The notes under the pieces were generated by a model. It did no database searches. It had not been told where the DNA came from and saw nothing but the letters and a program-made list of their open reading frames with translations. A program made the position numbers and the translations under genes. A DNA stretch of 64,000 bases from an uncultured Acidobacteriota bacterium. Lineage in GTDB: Bacteria > Acidobacteriota > Terriglobia > Terriglobales > Acidobacteriaceae. Of the stretch, positions 17,944-25,983 are shown in pieces. The stretch's first letter is position 1; each line of letters begins with the position of its first letter. Location of the stretch: assembly GCA_903832055.1 (NCBI GenBank), contig CAILAC010000009.1, forward strand, positions 160,787-224,786, read 5' to 3'.

Positions 17944-17969
17944 CATAGGATGATGATAATAATCCTATG
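17944..17969. promoter_or_regulatory. putative TetR operator palindrome
   Basis: Perfect arms CATAGGAT (17944-17951) and ATCCTATG (17962-17969) separated by 10 AT-rich bases, placed just before the tetR start at 17939. Size and position are typical of a self-regulating TetR operator. Confidence 0.7.
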
Positions 17970-18142
17970 GATGCAGGTTTTTTTCGCGGCCTTTTCAGGG
18001 TGGTCCTTGCCTGGATATTGAGCGTCCTAGCCCAAAGCCCCTCAGCGCGTGCGAGAGCCAGCCTGCCTGGGCCACATTTGCACCGAAACTCTGGCGGGGC
18101 TGGCATCAGCCACAATCCCGATACCCAGACCGGGAACTTCGT

Positions 18143-19948
18143 TCAGAATGACTGGGCGGCGCTGGGCACGAGGTTCATCTTTTGGAGGAGGGTCTTGTAG
18201 CGGGGTTCGTGCTTGAGGGGGAAGTACTGGGGGGCTGAAGCGAGGGCGAGGAGGAAGGAGTTCTTTTCGGTGAAGGCGCGTTCGAAGTAGTCGAGGGCGT
18301 CAGTGTAGCGATTGAGGGCGAGGTAGATTTCGCCAATCCACTGGGAGGCGATGCACTCGTGGGCGGAGCGTTCCTGGAGTTCGGCGATGAGTTCTTCTGC
18401 TTCGGCGGTGCGCCCGGCGCGAGCGTAGGCGACGCCGAGCCCGGCGACGAGCATCTGGTGGTGGTCGCTGGCGATGGCAGCTTTGAGGCTTTCGGTGATG
18501 GCGGCCTCGGCGCGGCCGCTGAGGGAGTAGATCCAGCTGCGAATCCAGTGGATGAGGATGGCCTTGGGTTCGAGGTCGAGAGCGCGCTCGATCAGTTCGG
18601 CCGAGGCCTCGAGGTCACCGGCGCAGAAGTGGGTGGCGGCGGTTACGTAGCAGATAAGGCCGGAATCCGGGTCATCGGGAATGCAGAGGAGCGCTTCAGC
18701 TTTGGCCAGTTCGGCTCTGCCAGTGACGGCATAGAGCAGTGCGCGGTAGGCGCGGGCGACGGCGAGGCGGGGGTCGAGTGCGAGTGCGCGGCTAAGCGAG
18801 GCTTCGCCGTGGACCCAGTCGTGCTCGAGCAGCACCTGGATGGCACCGAGGGAGAGGTGCGCCTCGGCGAGGTCGGGGTCGAGTTGGAGAGCGCGCCGGG
18901 CGAGCGCGAGGGCTTTGGGGTACGCCTCGTGGTGGGCGCGGAAGGAGTAGACGGCCATGATGAGGAAGCAGTCGGCGAGGCCGGAGTGGGGCAGGGCGTA
19001 TTCGCTGTCGGCGGCGATGGCCTGGTCAAAGTGGAGCATGGCGGCCTGCAGGTAGGCGCGGTTGCGGCGCTCCCAGTAGTAGCGGCCTTTGAGGTAGAGC
19101 TTGTAGGCTTCGAGGCTTTCAGTGGAGCGGCGGATGCCGGGGGCGGAGTGGAAGAGCTTGCCCTTGAGGCTTTGGACGATGCCCTCGGTGATTTCGTCCT
19201 GAATTTCAAAGACGTCCCCTTCGTCGCGGTCGTAGCGCTTTGACCAGGTCTGAGAGCCGTCGTGGGTGCTGACAAGGTGGGCGGTGACGCGAAGGCGCGC
19301 GCCGGATTTGCGGACTGTACCCTCAAGCACCGATTGGACGCCGAGATGCTGGCCGATTTCGCCCAGTTCCATGCCTTTTTCACGGCAGAGAACGGCGGAA
19401 GTACGGGAAATGACCCGCAGCCCTGCGACGCCGCCGAGGGCGTTGATGATTTCCGCGGCCATACCTTCGCAGAAGGGTTGCTGGCTGCGGTCGGGGCTGA
19501 GGTCTTCAAAGGGCAGCACGGCGATGGAGGGCAGAATCAGTGCCGGAGGCGGGGCGGGCCGGTCTTCTTCAAAGTGGACCGGCACGACGATGCGGTAGCC
19601 GCGACGGGGCAGGGTCTCAACGTACTTTGGCTTGTCGGCGGTGTCTTCGAGTGCGTCCCGGAGTTTCATGACGGCGGTGTTGATGCTGCGGTCAAACTCG
19701 ACGACGATGCCGCTTGGCCAGAGCTGTGTGCGAAGTTCTTCTCGGGTGACGACGCCACCTTTGCGGAGCAGCAGGGCCTTGAGTATCTGGAACTGCTGCT
19801 CGCGGAGGCGGACCACGGAGCCATCGCGGCGCAGGTCGGCGGTCTCGAGATCGAGTTCGAAGCCTCCGAAACGAACAATGCTTGCAGTCTTTGGCATAGG
19901 TCGAAAGTCCACGGATGTTGAGCTGCCCGTGAAGGGAATGTTCCTCAT
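18143..19948 (-). CDS. winged-helix DNA-binding protein with TolB-like and TPR domains (CadC-like, soluble)
   Basis: 601 residues from the ATG at 19948, which has AAGGGAG just upstream; longer in-frame starts lack this. Residues about 20-115 are an OmpR/CadC-type winged helix (L-R-E-Q-Q-F-Q-I-L-K-A-L-L, R-R-G-Y-R-I-V-V-P-V). A TolB N-domain-like part follows (S-I-A-V-L-P-F-E-D-L-S), then C-terminal TPR repeats (about 280-590). No membrane helix lies between DNA-binding and sensor parts, unlike CadC, so it should be cytoplasmic. This architecture is abundant in Acidobacteriota. Possible target: the divergent gene at 20127. Confidence 0.85.
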   Translation of the reverse strand: MRNIPFTGSSTSVDFRPMPKTASIVRFGGFELDLETADLRRDGSVVRLREQQFQILKALLLRKGGVVTREELRTQLWPSGIVVEFDRSINTAVMKLRDALEDTADKPKYVETLPRRGYRIVVPVHFEEDRPAPPPALILPSIAVLPFEDLSPDRSQQPFCEGMAAEIINALGGVAGLRVISRTSAVLCREKGMELGEIGQHLGVQSVLEGTVRKSGARLRVTAHLVSTHDGSQTWSKRYDRDEGDVFEIQDEITEGIVQSLKGKLFHSAPGIRRSTESLEAYKLYLKGRYYWERRNRAYLQAAMLHFDQAIAADSEYALPHSGLADCFLIMAVYSFRAHHEAYPKALALARRALQLDPDLAEAHLSLGAIQVLLEHDWVHGEASLSRALALDPRLAVARAYRALLYAVTGRAELAKAEALLCIPDDPDSGLICYVTAATHFCAGDLEASAELIERALDLEPKAILIHWIRSWIYSLSGRAEAAITESLKAAIASDHHQMLVAGLGVAYARAGRTAEAEELIAELQERSAHECIASQWIGEIYLALNRYTDALDYFERAFTEKNSFLLALASAPQYFPLKHEPRYKTLLQKMNLVPSAAQSF

Positions 19949-20126
19949 CGTACTCCCTTCCTTGATTGCAATCACTTGCATAATCACATCGAAGTAACAC
20001 AGAGATGACATGCAGACGATTGAGTGCAGAGGGGTATTGGAACAAAGTTGTGAGTGTAACCCAGAGGTCGTGACGATTGGTCGAATCGCTGGGCAAAACA
20101 AACACGTTGAGAGTGAGGACACAATC

Positions 20127-20582
20127 ATGACTCCAGTACCTGCTTCCCGCCTGCGCGCCATAACGGCTGCGCTCACCGCATGCGCACTGCTGCTTTCCTT
20201 TTCACAAACGGCGGGTGCTTACCAGAGCGTTCCGACGTTTCCAAACTTTGATATCGGGCCCAGCAAGGGGCAGGTCGTCGGTGTGGCGGTGGGCATTGCG
20301 GCTGTTGGAGCGGCGATCGGAGTTGGGGTCTACTACGCGGTCCGGCACAATCACAGCCTCACGGGCTGCGTTGCTCCCGGCGCAAATGGGCTTGAATTGA
20401 CGAACGAAGGCGACCACCGACTCTATGCGCTGCTGGGAGATCAGGCGTCGATCAAGGCGGGAGACCGGGTGCGCGTTTCAGGCAAAAAGCAGAAGAAGGG
20501 CAGCGGGGATGCGTGGCCGTTTCTTGTAGAGAAGGTTTCAAAGGACTTTGGCCCCTGCCCGGTGTCGGCGGGAACGCACTGA
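20127..20582 (+). CDS. small secreted or membrane-anchored protein with beta-rich C-terminal domain
   Basis: 151 residues from the ATG at 20127 with GAGGA upstream. A signal peptide ends near T-A-G-A-Y, and a second, glycine-rich hydrophobic segment (V-V-G-V-A-V-G-I-A-A-V-G) follows at about 50-70. The C-terminal 75 residues contain two cysteines (T-G-C-V and F-G-P-C-P) and a small OB-like strand pattern (A-G-D-R-V-R-V-S-G-K-K). This region resembles small envelope proteins of Acidobacteriota with no assigned role. Divergent from the winged-helix/TPR regulator gene. Confidence 0.7.
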   Translation: MTPVPASRLRAITAALTACALLLSFSQTAGAYQSVPTFPNFDIGPSKGQVVGVAVGIAAVGAAIGVGVYYAVRHNHSLTGCVAPGANGLELTNEGDHRLYALLGDQASIKAGDRVRVSGKKQKKGSGDAWPFLVEKVSKDFGPCPVSAGTH

Positions 20583-20611
20583 GCATGGGCTCCCTCGTGA
20601 GGAGGTGGACG

Positions 20612-20692
20612 ATGAGGGCGATTGAAACTGATTTCGAACTGGTTTTGCGATGGTTTGTGGCAATGGCGATGCTGGCGAGCCTGGTTGGTTGA
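20612..20692 (+). CDS. putative 26-residue hydrophobic peptide
   Basis: An ATG at 20612 is preceded by GAGGAGGTGGACG, a strong ribosome binding site, and the frame ends at a TGA at 20690-20692. The peptide has a charged start (M-R-A-I-E-T-D-F-E) and then a single hydrophobic helix (W-F-V-A-M-A-M-L-A-S-L-V-G). It is followed by a terminator hairpin. It could be a small membrane peptide co-transcribed with the gene ending at 20582. It is too short for the coding call to be certain. Confidence 0.4.
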   Translation: MRAIETDFELVLRWFVAMAMLASLVG

Positions 20693-20721
20693 ACTCTGCT
20701 CAAAAGGCAAGATCTGAACAA

Positions 20722-20762
20722 GAAAAGAGGCGCTCCCGGTGGGGAACGCCTCTCTGGTTTTG
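20722..20762. terminator. bidirectional intrinsic terminator
   Basis: Stem AGAGGCG (20726-20732) / CGCCTCT (20747-20753) with extra inner pairs TCCC/GGGA. A T-run follows on the plus strand, and an A-rich left flank gives T's on the minus strand. It separates two convergent genes. Confidence 0.8.
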
Positions 20763-20775
20763 GCATGAAGCGAGT

Positions 20776-22812
20776 TTACGGCAGGAAGTAGCGGAAGCTG
20801 GTCCAGACCATGTTTTCTACGCCCCTGCCGGTGATGCCCGCCTTGTCAGAGATTCCATCACGCACGGCGTAGCCGTACTGGATGCCCTGACGGAGACGGC
20901 CAGCGGGTCCGCGGTACAGGTCATACCAGTATCCACCGGTAAATTCCTGAACGTATTGGGTTGCCGCACCGCAGGAGCCTGCCGGGTAGAAGCCGACGCC
21001 GGTATAAGCGGGGTTGCCGTCGGTTTTGCAGCCTGCATTGCTGCTCGTCTTGGAACCGTAGCCAACGGCAGCGTCGCCGACGTTGAAGGTGATGGTGCCG
21101 GGTACGGTAACAGGATTGCCATTGGCATCGATGGTGGTTGTGGAGGCGGTGAAGTTCTTGACGCCGGTGATGGTGGTGGTGGTGTAGCCTGCGCGTCCGA
21201 CGAAGTCACCGCCCCAGTTGAAGTAGGCGACGAGGCGGGGATTGATGGTCCACTCGGCGGTGGTGATGACCGAGGTGTTGCGCAATGCGGCGAATTCACC
21301 ATTGGGCTTGTCGGTGAGGTCAGAGAGGGTTGAGTTGCCGTAGCGGCCAACGCCCTCGCCGTAGAGTCCCTTGGCGCCGAGGTCAAGCTTGTGGTGCAGG
21401 GTGGAGATGCGGCCGCTGGCGCCGATGCCGCCGAGGACGACTGCATTGTTATAGGCACCGGCGGAGGAGAGCTTGGCCACCTTGACGCCGTTGGTGTCGG
21501 TTACGCCGCCGTAGAGGAAGGCGTTGTTGGTGACATTGGGGAAGATGGTTTCGTGGGCGAAACGGGCAATGCCGAGGATTTCCCAGTGTCCGTAGCCGGG
21601 ATCGAAGGCAGCCTTGACGATGATGTCCGGGGCCTGGTTGAAGGTGACGTTGGCCAGGTTCGAGCAGATATTCAGGAACTTGGTGGCGGCGGCGACAGAG
21701 CCCTTTGACTCGCTGTAGGCCGTGTAGCTGGCGTTGGAGCAGCCGCTGACAGCCGCGTTGTAGTTGCCACCGTTGGCACCCGCGCTGCCCAGAACCGCGT
21801 AGGGTGTGTTGCCGGCCAGGGTTGCAGAGTAGAGCAGTTGTGGATTTTCAAGAGCGATACCGAAAGCCGACTTGGGGTATGTCTTGGTGACGCGGAAACC
21901 CCACTGGCGGGTCCAGACGAAACCGGGAACGTAGTTGGGATCAATGACCTGAGGCGTGGCAATGTCTCCAGAGACATTGGAGATGGCCTTCTTGGTTTCA
22001 GCCGCGAGGGACCAGAGCTGACCGGTGGTGATGGCCCAGTGGCTGGCGGTTTCCAACTGACCCCAGACAACGCGTTGACGCATCACGTAGCTGTTGGATT
22101 GGTTGGGGTTGGAGGTGGTTCCGGTGCCGAGGAAGTCAGCCTCGACGTAGCCGCGCAGGGTACCGAGATCGCTCTTGCCCTGAACGAGCATGGAGAGACG
22201 CGAGTGGCGCGCACCGGCGTAGAACTCACTGAGGTGATAGGCATCAGCGTGTTCGTAGGGGATCGCATTGAAAGGGGTCGGCTCATCGGCACCGGTTGCA
22301 TGGGTGCGATAGATGGTTTCACCAGCGAAGTAGCCGCCGGGAGTGATCGTGACACCCTTGTAGTGCAGAACGTCAGGGCTCTCGATGGCCTTCTTGACCT
22401 TGGTCTGATCGTCCTGGATGGTGCCGACGACCATGGCCTGGTTGGCCTTGAGGTCAGTGACGGTGGACTGCAGCGTGGAGACGGCAGAGGCATTGTCTGT
22501 GACGGCCTGCTGCTGGGCGCCGGCGGCAGCCTCAGCGCGGGCGGCTGCGGCCTGCGCCGCTGCTGCCGCTTCCTGAGCCTGCTTCAGCTTGGCGTCGCGG
22601 TCGTTCAACTCGTTTTTGAGGGAGTTGATCTGGTTTTCCATGTCCCGCTTGAGGTCCTGCAGTTGGTCGGCGGTGACAGGAGCGGGCTTGGCCTTGGCGG
22701 CAACATGCTTGGCATGCTTGACCGGAGGTGTCGCGTCTGCGGCAAACGTCTGCGCGGAGAAAAGTCCCGCTGCAAGCACTGCGGCAGCGACTGCTTTCAT
22801 CTTGATATTCAT
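20776..22812 (-). CDS. outer-membrane porin-like protein with N-terminal coiled coil
   Basis: 678 residues from the ATG at 22812 (GAGAGG upstream), giving a signal peptide that ends in Q-T-F-A-A. A Lys/Pro-rich segment and a coiled coil (residues about 45-110, L-Q-D-L-K-R-D-M-E-N-Q and K-L-K-Q-A-Q-E) precede a long beta-barrel region rich in G, N, T and aromatic residues. The protein ends in S-F-R-Y-F-L-P. The coiled coil may form a trimer stalk reaching the peptidoglycan, as in Omp-alpha/OmpM-like porins, though no SLH motif is seen. Substrate unknown; AT-rich upstream DNA suggests strong expression. Confidence 0.72.
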   Translation of the reverse strand: MNIKMKAVAAAVLAAGLFSAQTFAADATPPVKHAKHVAAKAKPAPVTADQLQDLKRDMENQINSLKNELNDRDAKLKQAQEAAAAAQAAAARAEAAAGAQQQAVTDNASAVSTLQSTVTDLKANQAMVVGTIQDDQTKVKKAIESPDVLHYKGVTITPGGYFAGETIYRTHATGADEPTPFNAIPYEHADAYHLSEFYAGARHSRLSMLVQGKSDLGTLRGYVEADFLGTGTTSNPNQSNSYVMRQRVVWGQLETASHWAITTGQLWSLAAETKKAISNVSGDIATPQVIDPNYVPGFVWTRQWGFRVTKTYPKSAFGIALENPQLLYSATLAGNTPYAVLGSAGANGGNYNAAVSGCSNASYTAYSESKGSVAAATKFLNICSNLANVTFNQAPDIIVKAAFDPGYGHWEILGIARFAHETIFPNVTNNAFLYGGVTDTNGVKVAKLSSAGAYNNAVVLGGIGASGRISTLHHKLDLGAKGLYGEGVGRYGNSTLSDLTDKPNGEFAALRNTSVITTAEWTINPRLVAYFNWGGDFVGRAGYTTTTITGVKNFTASTTTIDANGNPVTVPGTITFNVGDAAVGYGSKTSSNAGCKTDGNPAYTGVGFYPAGSCGAATQYVQEFTGGYWYDLYRGPAGRLRQGIQYGYAVRDGISDKAGITGRGVENMVWTSFRYFLP

Positions 22813-23162
22813 TGAGCCTCTCTGAGTTGCATTCATCTTGAAAATGGCGGTGTACCTGGCCGCTCGTTCTATAGGTGTGTTGCCAGGTCCTTCCTCTTCC
22901 TGCGCCGAGCGGACTCCTGTGACTCTCTAGAGGAGTGAAGATCGATCCGGGGGTGGATGCGATCATTGGCCGGGTGCGTTACGAGACTTATCGATTTGAG
23001 AGCGCACTGCGCGAACCCAAAGCCTGTCTCTCTGTAGTTATGCTTCCAGAGTTGTGTGAATATTTGACTAACGAATCGGCCTCTAATATTTCAATTTGAT
23101 TAATTTGAGAATTCACAGAAATTTGTTCGTTCTTTAAAGCGGATGAGGCGGTCCGCATTGAA
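22813..23162. other. intergenic region, promoter of the porin gene
   Basis: No gene supported. The part at 23035-23140 is clearly more AT-rich than its surroundings. A hairpin GCGGA/TCCGC at 23140-23157 just after the deacetylase stop codon could end that leftward transcript, but its T-run is weak. Confidence 0.4.
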
Positions 23163-25937
23163 TCATCTTGCCGCGCTTTTTGCACTGAGAAGGTTGGCGA
23201 GCAGGCGGTAGGCACCCGGAACGAGTTCAGGAAGCTGGCGGTGAAGTGCGTAGGCGTCATAAATATAGGTGCCCTTGCCGGAATGAGCGACCAGCAGGCC
23301 GCCGCGCTGGGGGTCTTGTCCGGGGTCGGCGGTTTCAGTGAGGGCGGTGTAGGCAGCATCCCAGGAATCAAGGAATGAATGGCCGCGCTCCTCGACCCAG
23401 CCGTCAAAATCGTGTGCCGTAATCAAGTTGGGCGTGGTGAGGATGGGGTCGCCGGCAGCCAGCAGTTTGACCGGCGCGGTTTCGTCGACGACTTTCTCAG
23501 CGTTACCCAGCTTGAGGGGATAAGGGGCAGGAAAACTTCCGGACTGGTACTGAACCAGGAGCGTGCCGCCGTTTTGCACGAAGGCGTCGAGTCGCGGCTG
23601 AATCATGCCGAGTTCCGGTCGGGCAGAGTAGGCGCGAATGCCGAGTACGACGGTGTCATAGGCCGAGAGGTCTCCTGAAAGCAGTTCGGCGGTCGTAAGC
23701 AGGTGAGGTGCCTGGCCGGTAAGCTGGCGAATGGCCTCGGGAACGGTGTCGCCGGTGCCCATGACGTAGCCGATTTTCAGGCCCGGTGCGACCTTGACAT
23801 CGACGATGCGGGTCTTGATTTCCGCGGCGCGGTACTGGTTATAGGGGCGCAGGCCGAGGTAGCCAATGCGCTGCCAGCCACTGGTGTAGGTGTGGCCCTC
23901 GGCTTCGGCCTGTGCCTGGATCGCAAAGACTGAATCGCCCAAGCCGGCCGGGGGAGTCACTTCAAAGGGCAGTGCGGCAGTCTCGCCAAAGGCCTTGCGA
24001 TGGAACTCGGCCTCGGCCGGAGTCACTGTCCATCCGGCAGGGACGATCAAGTGAACTTTGCCGTCGGCCGCGCCCTCGCTGTGCACGGTGACGTTCACCG
24101 GGAGCGGGCTGCCGTTGAGAGGGAGTATCTGCGACTCCGGCGAGACGCGGACGCCGATCTTTGGCGTGACGATGAGCGGCTCAAAGATGCCGCCAATCCC
24201 GGGCTGGCGCTGCATCGTCTGCACAACTTCGCCAAGCCGGATGGGGAGGCCCTGGTAGGTGAATTCAACCCAGGCAGCGAGTGGGTAGGGCTCAAAGGAG
24301 CGGCCGCGCAGCGTGGGATTTGAAACGTCGTAGAAGGGCTGGGCGATATCGGGACGAGTAAAGTATGGCTCGGTCGGGGCCGCTGTTTCGGGAACCCGCG
24401 CCTCAATTGTCGTGTCGGCACCGGGAGCCTGCTTGCTTTCGGAGGACCAAGTTCCGCCGTCGGTGCTTCGGAGCCAGACGCGTTGTAATTTCGCCAGACT
24501 GGTTGGGTTGCCGCTGTGCATGCGGACAAACAGCGCATCACCGGGCGAGACGCTGCGCGAGGTTTCGTCGATGCCGCCGCCAAAAGGGCCGCTGGGAGCA
24601 GCGACCTTGGCCTGGACAGTGTAGGCCTGCAGGTCGAGTCCGAGGGCGAGGGCCAGGGTCTGCTGGAACTGCTCGATTTTGAGGCCGAGTTCAGCCTTGA
24701 GATTGGCCTTGTCGTCAGCGGAGAGGTCGCTGGCGGCTACCCGCTCTTGAAGCGCCAGAGCGGCCTGGTAGCCGGTCTTGAGCAGGGGCGCGATCGCTTC
24801 GGGATGGGCGATGCTGTATTGCCGCTGCGCGGTGGCGACGGGGGCAGCGATGGCAGCGAGGCCGGTCTTGAGCCATTCAGGAGCGGGGCCAGAGACAAGC
24901 GAAGCGATGCCTTCAATGCCGGTGGGAATGCCGGCGAAGAAGCTGTCCTGCAAACCCGTGAGTCCGCCGACACTGGTTGCCCAGCGGTGATATTCCGATT
25001 CGCTTGAGCCAGAGAGAGACGGGTTGCCGCCGCCGTTCTGGGATTTCTGCTCGCCCCAGCCTTCGCGGGCAATCTGGGTGTACGTCCGGCCGAGGATTGG
25101 GTCGTAGGAGCCAGTCGGGATTTGAACATCGGCCGAGAGCGCGTGATCTGTCCACGTCTCGGTGACGTAGTTGTAAAAGCGGACCGGGGCCCACTTGCCG
25201 GTGGCGTAGTCAAACATGCCTTTTGCCGTAACCGGCGCAAAGGGCATGCGCGAGAAGACGGCGCGCGGGGACCACGGGCGCAGGCCGAGGGCAAACTGTT
25301 CAGGGAAGACTTTGGGGTCGCCGGCGGCCTTGTAGGCTTCCTGGGCGATAGCGGCCGAAACCTGGTGCTGGCCGTGGCCGTCGGTAATGCCGCCGACAAA
25401 GGTAGAGACGATCACCAGCGGGCGTTCGCGGCGGATGGCGAGCACGGCGTCGTAGAGTACGCGGTCATGGCCCCACTGGGTAAAGGCCTCTTCCTTGGTC
25501 TTCGAGAAGCCAAAATCGGCCTCCGTGCCCCAATATTGCTTCACGCCGTAGAACTGGCCAGCGCGCAGCAGTTCGCTGGTACGGATGAGGCCGAGCGCGT
25601 CGTAGGAGTCAGAACCGATCGCGTTCTGGCCGCCCTCGCCGCGGGTGAGGGTAAGCTGCGACGCGCGGACTCCGTTGCCGCGGGTTTCGTAGGTGAGCAT
25701 GCCGCCGTCTTCATCGTCGGGGTGGGCGATCACAATCATCAGGCTCGCCCAGGTGTTCAGCCGCTTCAGAGCTTGCGCCAGAGCCGCCGCGCCGCGATCT
25801 TCGGGCAGGGGCAGGGCTACTTCGCGCGCCTCGGTCTGGGACGCTGCGGGAATCTGCTGGGCGAGGGCGCTGGAGGAGAGCAGGCTGAAAAATGCCAGCC
25901 ACGCGGCAGTCTGTTTAATCGTATGGGCGCGGTTCAT
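23163..25937 (-). CDS. large secreted PIG-L/LmbE-type deacetylase
   Basis: 924 residues from the ATG at 25937, which places a signal peptide (cleavage near A-L-A-Q). The zinc-binding motif A-H-P-D-D-E is at residues 71-76 and the partner H-G-Q-H-Q lies about 150 residues later, so the N-acetyl-sugar deacetylase site looks intact. The region after residue 500 is a beta-rich part with an NEW3-like segment (P-L-P-V-N-V-T-V-H-S-E-G-A), and the C-terminal 200 residues resemble a glutamine-amidotransferase-like fold (Y-D-T-V-V-L-G-I-R-A-Y). This long architecture is common in Acidobacteriota and Bacteroidota. Likely substrate: an extracellular acetylated amino sugar. Divergent from an APC permease gene. 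Confidence 0.85.
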   Translation of the reverse strand: MNRAHTIKQTAAWLAFFSLLSSSALAQQIPAASQTEAREVALPLPEDRGAAALAQALKRLNTWASLMIVIAHPDDEDGGMLTYETRGNGVRASQLTLTRGEGGQNAIGSDSYDALGLIRTSELLRAGQFYGVKQYWGTEADFGFSKTKEEAFTQWGHDRVLYDAVLAIRRERPLVIVSTFVGGITDGHGQHQVSAAIAQEAYKAAGDPKVFPEQFALGLRPWSPRAVFSRMPFAPVTAKGMFDYATGKWAPVRFYNYVTETWTDHALSADVQIPTGSYDPILGRTYTQIAREGWGEQKSQNGGGNPSLSGSSESEYHRWATSVGGLTGLQDSFFAGIPTGIEGIASLVSGPAPEWLKTGLAAIAAPVATAQRQYSIAHPEAIAPLLKTGYQAALALQERVAASDLSADDKANLKAELGLKIEQFQQTLALALGLDLQAYTVQAKVAAPSGPFGGGIDETSRSVSPGDALFVRMHSGNPTSLAKLQRVWLRSTDGGTWSSESKQAPGADTTIEARVPETAAPTEPYFTRPDIAQPFYDVSNPTLRGRSFEPYPLAAWVEFTYQGLPIRLGEVVQTMQRQPGIGGIFEPLIVTPKIGVRVSPESQILPLNGSPLPVNVTVHSEGAADGKVHLIVPAGWTVTPAEAEFHRKAFGETAALPFEVTPPAGLGDSVFAIQAQAEAEGHTYTSGWQRIGYLGLRPYNQYRAAEIKTRIVDVKVAPGLKIGYVMGTGDTVPEAIRQLTGQAPHLLTTAELLSGDLSAYDTVVLGIRAYSARPELGMIQPRLDAFVQNGGTLLVQYQSGSFPAPYPLKLGNAEKVVDETAPVKLLAAGDPILTTPNLITAHDFDGWVEERGHSFLDSWDAAYTALTETADPGQDPQRGGLLVAHSGKGTYIYDAYALHRQLPELVPGAYRLLANLLSAKSAAR

Positions 25938-25983
25938 CACTAGCGTCAGTGTACAATCCGTGCAGCCTAAAGGCATTTTTCTC

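Noticed and set aside
25693..25983. N-terminal extension of the APC permease
   Set aside because: It lies antisense to the deacetylase gene, and homologues start near the ATG at 25984.
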